Of a stretch of 64,000 nt of DNA, positions 1 to 9,926 are shown piece after piece. The notes below the pieces were generated by a model. That model did no database searches and was not told the origin of the DNA. It was given only the letters and a program-made list of their open reading frames with translations. Made by a program: the position numbers and the translations under genes. Every line of letters begins with the position of its first letter. Position 1 is the stretch's first letter. The stretch covers positions 1 through 64,000 of the forward strand of contig NZ_QQAW01000001.1 of NCBI RefSeq assembly GCF_003350405.1. The letters run 5' to 3'. This stretch comes from Gluconacetobacter liquefaciens (lineage in GTDB: Bacteria > Pseudomonadota > Alphaproteobacteria > Acetobacterales > Acetobacteraceae).

Positions 1-117
1 GCGGTCAATCTCTACACCGCCATGGGGGCGGGCTGGCAGGGTGTGGCCGTTACCGCCACCGCGCTGCCCGTCTCGCTGGAAAAGCAGAATATCCTCGCCC
101 GCGCCTTCAAGGAGTAA
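1..117 (+). CDS. Outer-membrane efflux protein, C-terminal fragment
   Basis: The open frame runs in from the window edge and ends at TAA 115-117, giving 38 residues that begin AVNLYTAMGAGWQG. An (L)Y-x-A-(L/M)-G-x-GW ending is typical of TolC/NodT-type outer-membrane factors of RND tripartite pumps, where it lies at the very C-terminus. No other part of the gene is visible, so the family assignment rests on this short tail. A hairpin follows at once, as expected at the end of an operon. An inner-membrane RND pump without partners lies at 43.8-47.1 kb, but nothing ties it to this fragment. Confidence 0.5.
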   Translation, partial: AVNLYTAMGAGWQGVAVTATALPVSLEKQNILARAFKE

Positions 118-124
118 TCGGATC

Positions 125-157
125 GCCTTTCTTTCTGTCCTGACAAGGAAGAAAGGC
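125..157 (+). terminator. Hairpin after the efflux gene
   Basis: Nine-base arms (GCCTTTCTT at 125-133 and AAGAAAGGC at 149-157) flank a 15-nt loop just after the stop codon at 117. There is no long T-run, so this is a possible rather than a classical terminator. The rest of 158-360 shows no gene. Confidence 0.4.
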
Positions 158-360
158 CGACCGAACATGCCGCTCCCCTTGCGTTCAGCCCCGGTGTCAG
201 CTTGATTATCCAGCATAATGACATCGCCCTTGTTTTTGCACAAAAGACCCCAGGCTGACGCACGCCCCATTCTTCACATAGCCGCGAAGAAATAAAAACC
301 ATATCTTTATTAAATCTTCACTCTTTATCCGCATGAAAATGCCGGCAGATATCCGGCCTT

Positions 361-876
361 ATGCGCAGAATGGTGAAAAATTTTACCTTATATTTACTTC
401 AAGTCGGTATCCAGAAAAAGAAATATCCATTTTACGGACTCTTTCTCTGGAGAAATATCGTGATTCTTTATTCTTCAGTTAAACGTTTAACGAAAACTGA
501 AAATGGAAAAGTTCTTATTCCAGAAGATGTTTTCAAATTCCTGATAACCGCCTACCTCAAGACCGTACCGTTCGACGAAGCAGCCTATCTACGGGCGAAT
601 CCCGATGTGGATGCCGCGATCCATCGCGGCGAACTAAAAAACGGCCATGACCATTTTATCCAGGTCGGTTTCTTCGAAGGCCGCGACACCGACGGCAAGG
701 AATTCGACGAAAAATGGTACCTGAAGAATAACCCCGATGTCGCCGCCTCCGTCCTACGCGGCGAATGGACCAATGGCAAAATGCATTGGCTGAATGTCGG
801 CCGTGCCGAGTTACGGGCCCCCTCCAAGACGCTGGAACCGGTCTATGACACCTGGCGTGGCTTCTGCGCCGCCTGA
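361..876 (+). CDS. Small protein with two YxxxNPDV-type repeats, glycan locus
   Basis: The product is up to 171 residues. The C-terminal half holds two tandem units of about 40 residues, each of the pattern F-D-E-x-x-Y-L-x-x-N-P-D-V, then N-G-x-x-H, then V-G-x-x-E-x-R. The same units occur inside the 982-residue glycosyltransferase encoded at 3934-6882, so this looks like a free-standing copy of that module. The first part of the frame is AT-rich and has no clear ribosome site before ATG 361. An in-frame GTG at 460 is preceded by GGAG with 7-nt spacing and may be the true start, giving 138 residues. It ends 7 nt before the next glycosyltransferase, suggesting one operon. The function of the repeat is not known to me. 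Confidence 0.65.
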   Translation: MRRMVKNFTLYLLQVGIQKKKYPFYGLFLWRNIVILYSSVKRLTKTENGKVLIPEDVFKFLITAYLKTVPFDEAAYLRANPDVDAAIHRGELKNGHDHFIQVGFFEGRDTDGKEFDEKWYLKNNPDVAASVLRGEWTNGKMHWLNVGRAELRAPSKTLEPVYDTWRGFCAA

Positions 877-883
877 CGTCCCC

Positions 884-3800
884 ATGACCGAACAAGCCGA
901 CCGCATAATGGAGACGACGATCGACGGCTTCGTGCGGGACATCGCCGCCCGGTACGGCGACGTTCTTTCGTCTCGCTACGAAGAACTGGAAGGCATTCCG
1001 CAAACCCCGGAATCCATCCTGCCCCGGCTGGAATATCTGCAACGATCGCATCCAAGCACGCGCGACATCACGCTGGGTATCGGCTTCTGCCGCCTGGCAC
1101 TGCACGAGCCACGCGCTTCGGAGGCTTTCGAATTTCTCTCTTCGGTCACCCCCTCGCCACTGGCGCGATTTTTCCTGCTGATCACCCGCATGCGTTTCGG
1201 CGCCCATGATCGCGCCTTTGTCGAACTGCGGGCTCTCCTGCGTGAAACCGCCGTCATTTTTCCCGATATCGCCTTTTCCCTTTTCAGCGCCGTCGCCGAA
1301 GCCAATCGCTGTTCGGGTTGGTGCGCCATGCTGCCCGACGGGCGCCTCGTCGTCGGCCTGCCGGATCATGCCGCCCACGACCTCATCCTGCGCCATGACG
1401 GAAAGGAACGCCCCGCCGACCTGGCCTTGCTGACCCGGCTATCCGGCTATCAGGTCTGGGCAATCGGCAACTTCATCCTGCCGCCCCACCTGCCGCGCAT
1501 CGACATCCTTCAGGAGGGCCGCGACCTGCTCGGTAGCGGCATCGATAGCCGGACAGTCTGGGCCTTCGAAGGATTCATTGAGGGCACCGCCGAGGGACTG
1601 AGCGGATGGTGCCGCTACCCCAACAATCCGGGAGCCGCCGACCAGATCCATGTGCGCGCCGTTCAAGACGACCACATGCTGTTCGATGCAACAGTCGGGC
1701 TGCCCGACGACGAAACGCTCCAGCCCGAAAAGCCGCGCACGGACTTTGTCATTCCGTGGCAGGCCCTCCTGGGCGCCCGGACACCGGCGGTCAAGGTCAC
1801 AGACCGCCTCGGCCGCGCCTTCTACGGCAGCCCGCTCGACCCCCTCGCCGGCGGGCGCTATGCCCGCACCCAGGCGGAATGGGTCGCCTCCTTGTTCCCC
1901 AGCGCACATCCCACGGCAGTACGGCCCAGTTTCAATCAACCCTTCCCGACCCTCTACACCCCCCTCTTCACAGTGCCCGAAGCCGCGGCTCCCACCATCC
2001 CTGCCCGTCAGGTCGCGGTCATCATTCCCGTCTATCGCGGCTACGAAGTCACCCGCACATGCATCACGCTGGTCCTCCAGCATCGTGGGCCGAACGAACG
2101 GATAGTCATCGTCAATGACTGCTCTCCTGATGAACGGATCATCGCCTTTCTCGACACACTGGCCGGGCTCGATGGCGTCACGGTCCTGACTAACGCCCGC
2201 AATGGCGGCTTCACCTTTTCCGCCAATCGCGGCCTGCGCGCCGTGGAGCGGGATGAAGACGCCATTCTCCTGAACAGCGACACACTGCCACCCCCGCACT
2301 GGATCGCGGCCTTGCGGCGCACCGTCTATCGCGCGCCCGATATCGGCACCGCCACACCGCTCTCCAACGCCGCAACGATTTTCAGCTACCCGAATGCGCA
2401 CGGCCAGAATCCCGTACCGGCCTATGAAGAGGTCATCGAGACGGCGGAGCGCCTCGCGGCATGCGAGAACGACGCCCTGATCGACGTCCCGACCGCGCAC
2501 GGCTACTGCATGTATATCCGCGCCGATTGCCTGCATCAGACCGGCCTGCTGCGCGAAGACGTCTTCGCACAAGGCTATGGCGAGGAAAATGACTTCAGCC
2601 GCCGCGCCGCCGCCCTGGGCTGGCGGCATGTGGCCTGCCTGCAAACCTTCGTCGGCCATGCGGAAGGACAGTCCTTCAGCGCCGTCCGAAACGACCTGAT
2701 CCGCCGTAACCTGGCAACCCTCAACGGCCTGCACCCCGGATATGACCGGATGGTCCAGGTCTGGCAGGCGCGCGATCCGCTACGCCCCTTGCGCCGGGAT
2801 CTCGATCTTTCCCGCCTGCGCCACGCCATCGCCGGGCGCCCCGTCGTGGCGCTGCTGACCCACGACCGCCAAGGCGGCGTCCAGCGTTTCGTGACCGAGC
2901 GCGCGGGTGAAAACCTGGCCGCCGGCCATGTGCCGCTGATCCTCTCGCCCCACCGTTCAGGCAGCGGAGACACGGGCTGGACGATCATCCCCTTCCTGCC
3001 GGAGGATTATCCGAACATCACCGCGCCGAGAAAGGGCGCGGAGCTGCGCACGCTGCTGCTCGATCTGGGATGCGACAGGATCGAAATCCACAGCTATATC
3101 GGGTCCGGAATCCGCGACGTGCACTGGGTCTCGCGCAGCGGCATCGATTATGCGGTGTATCTGCATGATTATTCCTGGTTCTGCCCACGCATCACGCTGG
3201 TGTCGCACAACAATCTTTATTGCGGCGAGCCGGCGCACGATGTCTGCCAGCGCTGCATCGCCGATCTGGGGCCCCTGAACAGCGACGACGCCCCCCTGGA
3301 CCTGCTGCGCGACCTGAGCGACGATCTGTTCCGACGCGCCGGCGCCATCATCGCCTCCTGCCAGGACGTCGCGGACCGCTATCGCCGCCACATCGACACC
3401 CCGATCACCCTGGGCCAATGGGAGCCGCCCGTCCCGACCCGCCCCGCGACCTTCCTGCCGAAGGCGCCGGACGAGATACGGCGCATCCTCCTGATCGGCG
3501 CCATCGGGATCGAGAAGGGCTATAATATCCTGCTCGCGCTGGCCCGGCATGTCGCGGACCACGCCCTGCCGATGCGCTTCGTCATCATCGGCTACACCTG
3601 TGACGATCCAAGGCTGCTGGCCACCGGCGTCGTCGAGATCACCGGCCGCTATGGCGAGCACGAACTGGCCGCCCTGATCCGGCGCCACCCGTGCGACTGG
3701 GGCTTCCTGCCCGCGATCTGGCCGGAAACCTGGTCCTATATCCTGACCGAATTCTGGCGGCAGAATGTGCCGGTCATCACCTTCGATATCGGCGCGCCGG

Positions 3801-3907
3801 CCGCACGCGTCAGGGCAACGGGCACCGGCCTGACCGTGCCGTTGCACCTGCCCATCGCCTCCCTGGCCACCGTGCTGCTGACACCCTGGCTGCTCCGCAT
3901 CCATTGA
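884..3907 (+). CDS. Two-domain glycosyltransferase (GT2 + GT4-like)
   Basis: About 1007 residues from ATG 884, which lies 7 nt after the previous stop; the frame is open further upstream but overlaps that gene. Residues 1-370 are an N-terminal region without a motif I recognise. Residues about 375-600 form a GT2 fold: VAVIIPVYRGYE, then IVIVNDCSPDE, NGGFTFSANRG and the acidic LLNSDT in the DXD position. From about 650 a GT-B/GT4-like module follows (VALLTHDRQGGVQRF, later ILLIGAIGIEKGYN near 865 and the donor-site stretch ending in ILTEFWRQNVPVITF). Two transferase active sites in one chain suggest sequential sugar additions to a polysaccharide or lipid-linked glycan at the cytoplasmic face. 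It is probably co-transcribed with the next gene (26-nt gap). The substrate cannot be inferred. Confidence 0.85.
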   Translation: MTEQADRIMETTIDGFVRDIAARYGDVLSSRYEELEGIPQTPESILPRLEYLQRSHPSTRDITLGIGFCRLALHEPRASEAFEFLSSVTPSPLARFFLLITRMRFGAHDRAFVELRALLRETAVIFPDIAFSLFSAVAEANRCSGWCAMLPDGRLVVGLPDHAAHDLILRHDGKERPADLALLTRLSGYQVWAIGNFILPPHLPRIDILQEGRDLLGSGIDSRTVWAFEGFIEGTAEGLSGWCRYPNNPGAADQIHVRAVQDDHMLFDATVGLPDDETLQPEKPRTDFVIPWQALLGARTPAVKVTDRLGRAFYGSPLDPLAGGRYARTQAEWVASLFPSAHPTAVRPSFNQPFPTLYTPLFTVPEAAAPTIPARQVAVIIPVYRGYEVTRTCITLVLQHRGPNERIVIVNDCSPDERIIAFLDTLAGLDGVTVLTNARNGGFTFSANRGLRAVERDEDAILLNSDTLPPPHWIAALRRTVYRAPDIGTATPLSNAATIFSYPNAHGQNPVPAYEEVIETAERLAACENDALIDVPTAHGYCMYIRADCLHQTGLLREDVFAQGYGEENDFSRRAAALGWRHVACLQTFVGHAEGQSFSAVRNDLIRRNLATLNGLHPGYDRMVQVWQARDPLRPLRRDLDLSRLRHAIAGRPVVALLTHDRQGGVQRFVTERAGENLAAGHVPLILSPHRSGSGDTGWTIIPFLPEDYPNITAPRKGAELRTLLLDLGCDRIEIHSYIGSGIRDVHWVSRSGIDYAVYLHDYSWFCPRITLVSHNNLYCGEPAHDVCQRCIADLGPLNSDDAPLDLLRDLSDDLFRRAGAIIASCQDVADRYRRHIDTPITLGQWEPPVPTRPATFLPKAPDEIRRILLIGAIGIEKGYNILLALARHVADHALPMRFVIIGYTCDDPRLLATGVVEITGRYGEHELAALIRRHPCDWGFLPAIWPETWSYILTEFWRQNVPVITFDIGAPAARVRATGTGLTVPLHLPIASLATVLLTPWLLRIH

Positions 3908-3933
3908 CCCAGGCCGACGACAAGGACGCGATC

Positions 3934-6882
3934 ATGACGCCCATGGACCAGCCGGCGGAACAACCGGCCTCGAAACCCGCTTGGTGGCGGTTCGACGCCG
4001 CGTGGTATCGTCGCCGCTACGCCTTCATCCCCGCCATCGCCGACCTGCGGGATGAGGCGGACATCCTGGCCTTCTACAAGGAATGCGGCGAACCCCTGGG
4101 TCATTCCCCCAACCCGTTCTTCGACGAGGAATGGTATCGCCAAGCCTATGCCGACATAGACGAGGCTATTCGCACACACCAGGTCCCGTCGGGCTTCGCC
4201 CATTATTGCGCGGAAGGCTTCAGGGACCGCAATCCGAACGGCTTCTTCGACGAACTCTTCTATCGGGAAACCCAGCTCGGCCTGTCGCTGGAAGAGGTCG
4301 AACGTCACGGCCTGCGCAACGGCTACGATCATTTCCTGTCCTACGGCGCCGGGGAAGGCCGGGATGCCTCTCTGTTCTTTTCCACCGCGCTCTTCCTCAA
4401 GGAAAACCCGGATTTCCTCCATGACACGCGGCTCGGCCCATTCATCGCCTTCATGGAAAACCTGCACGCGCCAGAGAACGCCGTCCGCCGGACATCCTGG
4501 TTCTTCGATCCCGTCTGGTATCTGCGGGCCTATCCCACCGTCTCGGACCAGATACAGGAGTGGGGGCACCCCCTGCGCCATTACCTGATCACCACGACGC
4601 CAACCGCTTTCGATCCCCTGCCGTTCTTCTCCGAACGGTTCTATGCAACCAGCCATCCGGACGTGGCCCATGCCGTTGCGACGGGCACTTTCCGCAACGG
4701 CTACGCGCATTTTCTGCAATACGGCCAGCAGGAAGCACGCCGCCCCCATCCGCAGGTCGATCTCGCCGCCTATGCAAAGGACCCCGGCGTAATCGAGGCG
4801 ATCGGCCTGGGGGGCTACCCTACCCCCTTCGCCGCCTATGCCGCCCTCTCCGGCACACTGCCGGACGGCAAGAAACCTGCGGAAAGCGCCGAACTGCATT
4901 GCCGCCGCGCCTTTCGCTTGCTGGCCGATGTACGCACCAGCACCCTGATGGCCCGCCCTCTCGATTTTTCCTGCGATCTTCCCGATTTCAGCGTCGTCAT
5001 GGTCGTCCACAACCAGTTCGCCTTCACCATGACGGCGCTGTCCTCGCTGCGGGCCACCTATCCGGGGCCGATGCAGGTGATCCTGATCGATGGCGCCTCG
5101 CGAGACGAGACCAGCCGGATCGAACGATATGTCCACGGGCTCGACATCGTCCGGCTGGCCGACAATATCGGCTTCCTCGCCGGCTCCAACGCCGGACTCG
5201 CACGGGTCGCCGCACCCTATGTGCTGTTCCTGAACAACGATGTCGAGGTCTTCCCAGGCGCGATCGCGGCCGCACTACACCGCCTGCGGCAGGAGGCCCG
5301 CACCGGCGCCGTCGGGGCGAAGCTGATCCGCACCACCGGCCAGCTTCAGGAAGCGGGCAGCATCATCTGGAATGACGGCACCACATCGGGCTATCTGCGC
5401 GACGCCTCCCCGTTCTGCCCTGAAGCCAATTACGCGCGGGCGGTCGATTTCTGCTCCGGCGCATTCCTGATGGTCCGTACCGAACTGGCGAAGGCACTGC
5501 ACGGCTTCGATCCGCATTTCAGCCCGGCCTATTATGAGGACACCGACCTCTGCGTCCGGATCCGCCAGCAAGGCTTCGACGTGCTCTACGACCCCGACGT
5601 AGCCGTACTGCATTACGAGTCCGGCAGCGGCAATCCGGCGGACATCGACACCATCCTGGGCCGGAATATCGGCAGGTTCTTCCACAGACACCGCGACGAG
5701 ATCGAGGGGTACTACACGCGGGACAGCGCGAACCTGCTGAGGGCACGCACCAGTACCAGAACGCAAAAACACGTCCTGTTCATCGAAGATTACCTGCCCC
5801 AACCGGCCATCGGCGCGGGCTTTCCCCGCTCGAACGACATCGTGCGCCTGATGGTCGAGGATCTGGGCCTGCATGTGACCGTCTATCCGGTCTTCCCGCC
5901 GCGCGAGGCCCCGGCGGGCCGTTATCGCGACCTGCCCGACCGCGCGGAAATCATCTGGGACCGCGGAATCGCCGACCTGGACGCCTTCCTGCACGCCCGA
6001 TCGGACTATTACGATGTCCTGTGGATCGGCCGGACCCATAATGCCGCCCGTCTGCGCCCGATCATCGCCGCCTGCCGCGCCGCGCTCACAGACTGCCGCA
6101 TCATTCTCGACACCGAAGCCATCGCCTCGCTACGCGAACGGGGCCGGATGCAGTTGGAGAACCGGCCGGACCTGCCCACGCTGGCGACCATGCTGCGCCA
6201 TGAATTCCGCGCCACCGATTTCATCGACCGGTTCGTGGCCGTCAGCCAGGCCGAAGCCGACCTGCTCGCCCCGGAGGTGCATTGCGCGGTCGCGGTACTG
6301 GGCCATGTCAAAACGCCCTCCCCGCAGCCCCGCCCCTTCGCCGCCCGCGCACACTTCCTGTTCGTCGGCGCGATCCAGAACCCGCAATCCCCCAATCTGG
6401 ACGCGCTGACATGGCTGAACGACCAAGTTCTACCCGAATATGGCCACCTTCTTCCCCCCGAGGCCCGAATCCGCGTCGCGGGCCATCTCGCGGAGGGCAT
6501 CGACCTCGCTTCGATCCTGACGCACCCACGCTTCGACCTGCTCGGCTTCGTCGAAGACCTGGGCCCACTCTATGAATCGCACCGCGTCTTCATCGCCCCG
6601 ACCCGCTTCGCGGCGGGGATTCCCTACAAGATTCACGAAGCCGCCGCCCATGGCCTTCCCATCGTCGCCACCGACCTCCTCTGCCAGCAGATCGGCTGGA
6701 CCGCCGGATCGGATCTCGCCTGCGCGCCGAGCAATTCCCCAGGCACGTTCGCGGCTGCCATGAATGAGAGCTACACGGACGAAGCGTTATGGAACACGCT
6801 GCGACGAAATGCAGTTCACCGAATCTTCATGGAAAACAGGAAGAGTACATCTCTCGACATTCTGGAATCGCTCCTCGACTGA
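3934..6882 (+). CDS. Repeat-bearing two-domain glycosyltransferase (GT2 + GT4-like)
   Basis: About 982 residues from ATG 3934, with AAGGA at 3922-3926 as ribosome site. The first 300 or so residues contain at least four degenerate copies of the unit FFDEEWYRQAY...GFAHY...EGFRDR (also FFDELFY, WFFDPVWYLRAYP and PFFSERFYATSHPDV). A GT2 domain follows from about residue 350: FSVVMVVHNQ, VILIDGASRDET, DNIGFLAGSNAG, LFLNNDVEV and the acceptor-side PAYYEDTDLCVR. The last part (about 610-970) is GT4-like, with HFLFVGAIQNPQSPNLD near 806 and a donor-binding FIAPTRFAAGIPYKIHEAAAHGLP... segment. The architecture points to synthesis of a surface polysaccharide or glycosylation of a surface protein. Which substrate it uses is unknown. 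Confidence 0.85.
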   Translation: MTPMDQPAEQPASKPAWWRFDAAWYRRRYAFIPAIADLRDEADILAFYKECGEPLGHSPNPFFDEEWYRQAYADIDEAIRTHQVPSGFAHYCAEGFRDRNPNGFFDELFYRETQLGLSLEEVERHGLRNGYDHFLSYGAGEGRDASLFFSTALFLKENPDFLHDTRLGPFIAFMENLHAPENAVRRTSWFFDPVWYLRAYPTVSDQIQEWGHPLRHYLITTTPTAFDPLPFFSERFYATSHPDVAHAVATGTFRNGYAHFLQYGQQEARRPHPQVDLAAYAKDPGVIEAIGLGGYPTPFAAYAALSGTLPDGKKPAESAELHCRRAFRLLADVRTSTLMARPLDFSCDLPDFSVVMVVHNQFAFTMTALSSLRATYPGPMQVILIDGASRDETSRIERYVHGLDIVRLADNIGFLAGSNAGLARVAAPYVLFLNNDVEVFPGAIAAALHRLRQEARTGAVGAKLIRTTGQLQEAGSIIWNDGTTSGYLRDASPFCPEANYARAVDFCSGAFLMVRTELAKALHGFDPHFSPAYYEDTDLCVRIRQQGFDVLYDPDVAVLHYESGSGNPADIDTILGRNIGRFFHRHRDEIEGYYTRDSANLLRARTSTRTQKHVLFIEDYLPQPAIGAGFPRSNDIVRLMVEDLGLHVTVYPVFPPREAPAGRYRDLPDRAEIIWDRGIADLDAFLHARSDYYDVLWIGRTHNAARLRPIIAACRAALTDCRIILDTEAIASLRERGRMQLENRPDLPTLATMLRHEFRATDFIDRFVAVSQAEADLLAPEVHCAVAVLGHVKTPSPQPRPFAARAHFLFVGAIQNPQSPNLDALTWLNDQVLPEYGHLLPPEARIRVAGHLAEGIDLASILTHPRFDLLGFVEDLGPLYESHRVFIAPTRFAAGIPYKIHEAAAHGLPIVATDLLCQQIGWTAGSDLACAPSNSPGTFAAAMNESYTDEALWNTLRRNAVHRIFMENRKSTSLDILESLLD

Positions 6883-6989
6883 AGACAGAATCCGTCCATC
6901 CCTACCTCACAGGGCTCTCCCGACACCATGCCGTAGCTTCCACACATTAGCAGATGCAAGAGCCATTTCTTAAAGACGAGAGACCTGCA

Positions 6990-8093
6990 ATGACCGAGAA
7001 AAACGGGTGGTTCGACATACATTTCCACCCCACGGACAGGCTGGAAGATTTCGGATATCTGCCGGAGCCCCATAAAATTGCCTACGGAAACCCTCTTCTG
7101 AGTGCGCCCACCCCTGCCATTTTAAATGAGGATAGCATCGGGGACAGGACGATCATCGACAGTCATCACAGACGGGATTTTGTTCCCGGTATAGAGTATT
7201 ATTGCCTTCCCGGCAAAAATCTCACCCTGGGTAGCGCAGGATTCATAAGAAATGAATCCAACTATATTTTCTCAAATTCAAATATTTATTCCACATTCGT
7301 CTCCGGTGCCATTATTGATTCTCTTCCGCAGAGCTGGCGAGGATCCATTTTCAATAAAAGTTCCGAACCGGTCTTCCATGACGAACCCATCGTAATCCTG
7401 ATCAATTATCCTTTCGTCTACGGACATGTTCTTCTGGAAATGTTTCCGAAAATCTATGCTTATACCAAACTTCAGGAAATAGGCATACGCTTCAAAGTCG
7501 CCATTCCCAAATCCATTCCCATATGGATGCATGACTTTGTTGATCTTTTCATAAATAAAGGTGATATAATATACTACGATCACGAAAACGTCGTCATTAA
7601 AGCAAGATCCTTTATCATGATCTCGACTCTCAATCGAGGATATATCTTCCATCCGGAAATGAATTGCTTAGTCGGCGAATCGATTCGTAAAATACAAACT
7701 ATTTCTCACAACAAAGAAAATAAGAAAATCTATTTATCCAGAAGACTGGCACGTGCCAGCGAACGCGCTGTCGAGAACGAAGCTGAATTGGAATATTTTT
7801 ATTCCGGCATCGGATACCAGATCATATACCCCGAGCAACTTACCCCCAAAGAGCAAATCTACATTTTTTGTCGTGCAACAAGAATAGTAGGTGTCTTCGG
7901 TTCCGGTCTTCACAATACCATCTTCTCACCCAGAGGTGCAAAAGTGCTTTGTATCGGATGGCTGAACGCAATCCAATCCTACATTTCCAACTTGAGAGGG
8001 CATACAATAGCCTACTACCTGAATGGTGCTGAACACGGAACCAAGATCGACATCCGGAATATCGAAAGAATAACAAGTCAGTATCTGTCCTAA
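6990..8093 (+). CDS. GT61 / DUF563-family glycosyltransferase
   Basis: About 367 residues from ATG 6990, with GAGAG a few bases upstream; an earlier in-frame ATG at 6954 is possible. The C-terminal part carries the family hallmark IVGVFGSGLHNTIFSPRGAKVL, a glycine-rich loop plus a conserved N and PxG. The middle holds an (F/Y)VYGHVLLEMFPKIYAY segment like the GHFxxExxP motif of the family. GT61 enzymes transfer pentose or hexose residues, and bacterial members usually sit in capsule or exopolysaccharide loci. Codon usage is clearly more AT-rich than the flanking glycosyltransferases, which suggests later acquisition. Confidence 0.75.
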   Translation: MTEKNGWFDIHFHPTDRLEDFGYLPEPHKIAYGNPLLSAPTPAILNEDSIGDRTIIDSHHRRDFVPGIEYYCLPGKNLTLGSAGFIRNESNYIFSNSNIYSTFVSGAIIDSLPQSWRGSIFNKSSEPVFHDEPIVILINYPFVYGHVLLEMFPKIYAYTKLQEIGIRFKVAIPKSIPIWMHDFVDLFINKGDIIYYDHENVVIKARSFIMISTLNRGYIFHPEMNCLVGESIRKIQTISHNKENKKIYLSRRLARASERAVENEAELEYFYSGIGYQIIYPEQLTPKEQIYIFCRATRIVGVFGSGLHNTIFSPRGAKVLCIGWLNAIQSYISNLRGHTIAYYLNGAEHGTKIDIRNIERITSQYLS

Positions 8094-8425
8094 AGGCATA
8101 TTCTTCCATCATGCCCCGACCCGGCAAAGGGCTTGCTGAGCCTTCGCATCGCAATGTCCCCGGCAGACTCTCTGCCAAGTGAATCGCTCAACTGCGAAAT
8201 TTTGCGACAAGCAGCATCAGTCCTACCGTCCGATATGCATTCGTTAAGATCCTTGCCCGATCATCCAGCTTCCAAGGCTGCTTGAAAGGTCCAGCCGAGC
8301 GAGGACGCCTCGCCGCTTTACGCCCGGTGTGTCTTTCTGATCCTCGGGCGAGGGGCGCGCGAAGGACATGCCGGCAGGATGACTTCGCAAGACGCCTCCC
8401 GCTCTATCAGGGATGGTTGCAAGTA
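8094..8425. other. Intergenic stretch without a clear gene
   Basis: These 332 bases lie between the GT61 gene and the secreted protein. The frame of the next gene is open from 8282, but that extension reads as low-complexity Arg-rich sequence and lacks a signal peptide, so I treat it as untranslated. A promoter for the gene at 8426 probably lies here; no convincing -35/-10 pair stands out. Confidence 0.4.
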
Positions 8426-9826
8426 ATGAAACACACGCGTTTCAGAGACATGATCCTCATCGTCGGGCTATCGTCCTGCACCCTCGCCGCGGCATCGGGC
8501 ACCTTGGGAACACACCCCGGTGGTCCGGGGTCCCGACCAGACGGCCGACATGACGTTCTCATCCATCAGGACGGCTCAATACGGCAGCAGGGCCCAATAC
8601 CTGCCTCCGGCCCTGATAGCCAGACCCTGATGATCTCGAACGATAACGGAGGCCTGGACGTCAATCGTTCCAACAACTGGCAGGACGAGTCACCCGTCAT
8701 GTTCCTGCATCATCACATGACCCATCCGATGGATGCAACGAATGGCAGCGGAAGCAATGCGCTCAAGGCCGAGTGTGACCAGAGCGCGATGCAAACCAGA
8801 CAACCTTACTATTGTGTCAATTCGATCATGATCGCGCGCGGCTATGCGGGTTGGGACAATAATTCGGCAGGCAATTTCTTCGCTATACGGCCATCCGATG
8901 CGCTGGCAGATGGCAACGGCCGTCGAAACCTCATAAATGGCGCCGATATCGGTGTTCGCGACGAGACCGGTTCAGAGGATGGCGGCGGCATGCTGGGCAT
9001 GGAAGTCGATCTCTATGCAGATGGAAAGGACGTTCATCAAAATCGCATGGTCCAGATGATCACGATCGGCGGTGTAAAATCGGAAGCAGGCATGACGGTG
9101 AACGAGGGTCTCGAGATCGCCGCAGGTCAGAATTCTTTCAATTTTCCAGTTAATATATCGGGAAAATTCAACAAGGCGGCCTTCGCATCATGGGCGGCCA
9201 CCCCAGCCTGCCGAGATCCGAACGATCTCGGCACCTGTGCTCCTGGCCTTTGGCTTGGCGACAACCAGCGAATCGTCCTGGATCAGGGACAGGATACATA
9301 TTTCGGTTTGAACAAGAAAACCGTTCGACTGGACTGGATTGTCAATAATCTGATGGCCCTGTCGTTCGATCGGAATGCCAATGCCGAAATTCGACAAAAC
9401 CTGAAGGTCGATGGCTCATCCGCGCTCGACACCGGGCGCATCACCACCGACGGAGACGGCAACCTGATTGTAGCCTCCCTGCGTTCCGGCGCGGTCATTG
9501 CGACGCACGAAAGTCATTTTTTCTACGATACCTATACCGATCCAGAAGTTGGTATTCGTCGTGACGCCAAGTTCGGAAGCCAGGGCATCTCGTCGATCGG
9601 AGATATCCACACCAACGGAGATATGGCGGCACGCGGGGATATCAGCGCCACCGGCTACATCAATATCGGCACGCACAGAAAAAGGGAGCTTCTTGTCCGA
9701 TCGGTGCCGGACGGAACCATCGCATTCTGCTCCGATTGCCGGCTCAACCAGCTGAAAGGCGTATTCGCCGTCTACCATCTGGATATCCGGACGTGGACGG
9801 ATGCCATGAACAATCATCTTAGGTAA
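8426..9826 (+). CDS. Secreted or lipid-anchored tail-fibre-like protein
   Basis: About 466 residues from ATG 8426. The start is chosen because it gives an N-terminal export signal (basic MKHTRFR, then hydrophobic MILIVGLSSCTLAAAS). LSSC could act as a lipobox, so the protein may be a lipoprotein. The mature part is rich in Gly, Asn and Asp. Near the C-terminus are short repeats GDIHTNGDMAARGDISATGYINIG and the cysteine pair FCSDC, a style typical of phage tail fibres and tail-spike beta-helices. I cannot name a family. Its place directly after three glycosyltransferases suggests a surface-exposed partner or target of the glycan locus, which is inference. Confidence 0.6.
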   Translation: MKHTRFRDMILIVGLSSCTLAAASGTLGTHPGGPGSRPDGRHDVLIHQDGSIRQQGPIPASGPDSQTLMISNDNGGLDVNRSNNWQDESPVMFLHHHMTHPMDATNGSGSNALKAECDQSAMQTRQPYYCVNSIMIARGYAGWDNNSAGNFFAIRPSDALADGNGRRNLINGADIGVRDETGSEDGGGMLGMEVDLYADGKDVHQNRMVQMITIGGVKSEAGMTVNEGLEIAAGQNSFNFPVNISGKFNKAAFASWAATPACRDPNDLGTCAPGLWLGDNQRIVLDQGQDTYFGLNKKTVRLDWIVNNLMALSFDRNANAEIRQNLKVDGSSALDTGRITTDGDGNLIVASLRSGAVIATHESHFFYDTYTDPEVGIRRDAKFGSQGISSIGDIHTNGDMAARGDISATGYINIGTHRKRELLVRSVPDGTIAFCSDCRLNQLKGVFAVYHLDIRTWTDAMNNHLR

Positions 9827-9926
9827 AACATTTTCGGATTTTTTAGATTACTGCCCGTATAGAGTGACAGTAGGAATAACGGGCGGTCCCACGAACTGAA
9901 AGCGATGATCGAACGGAGTGCGAGCC

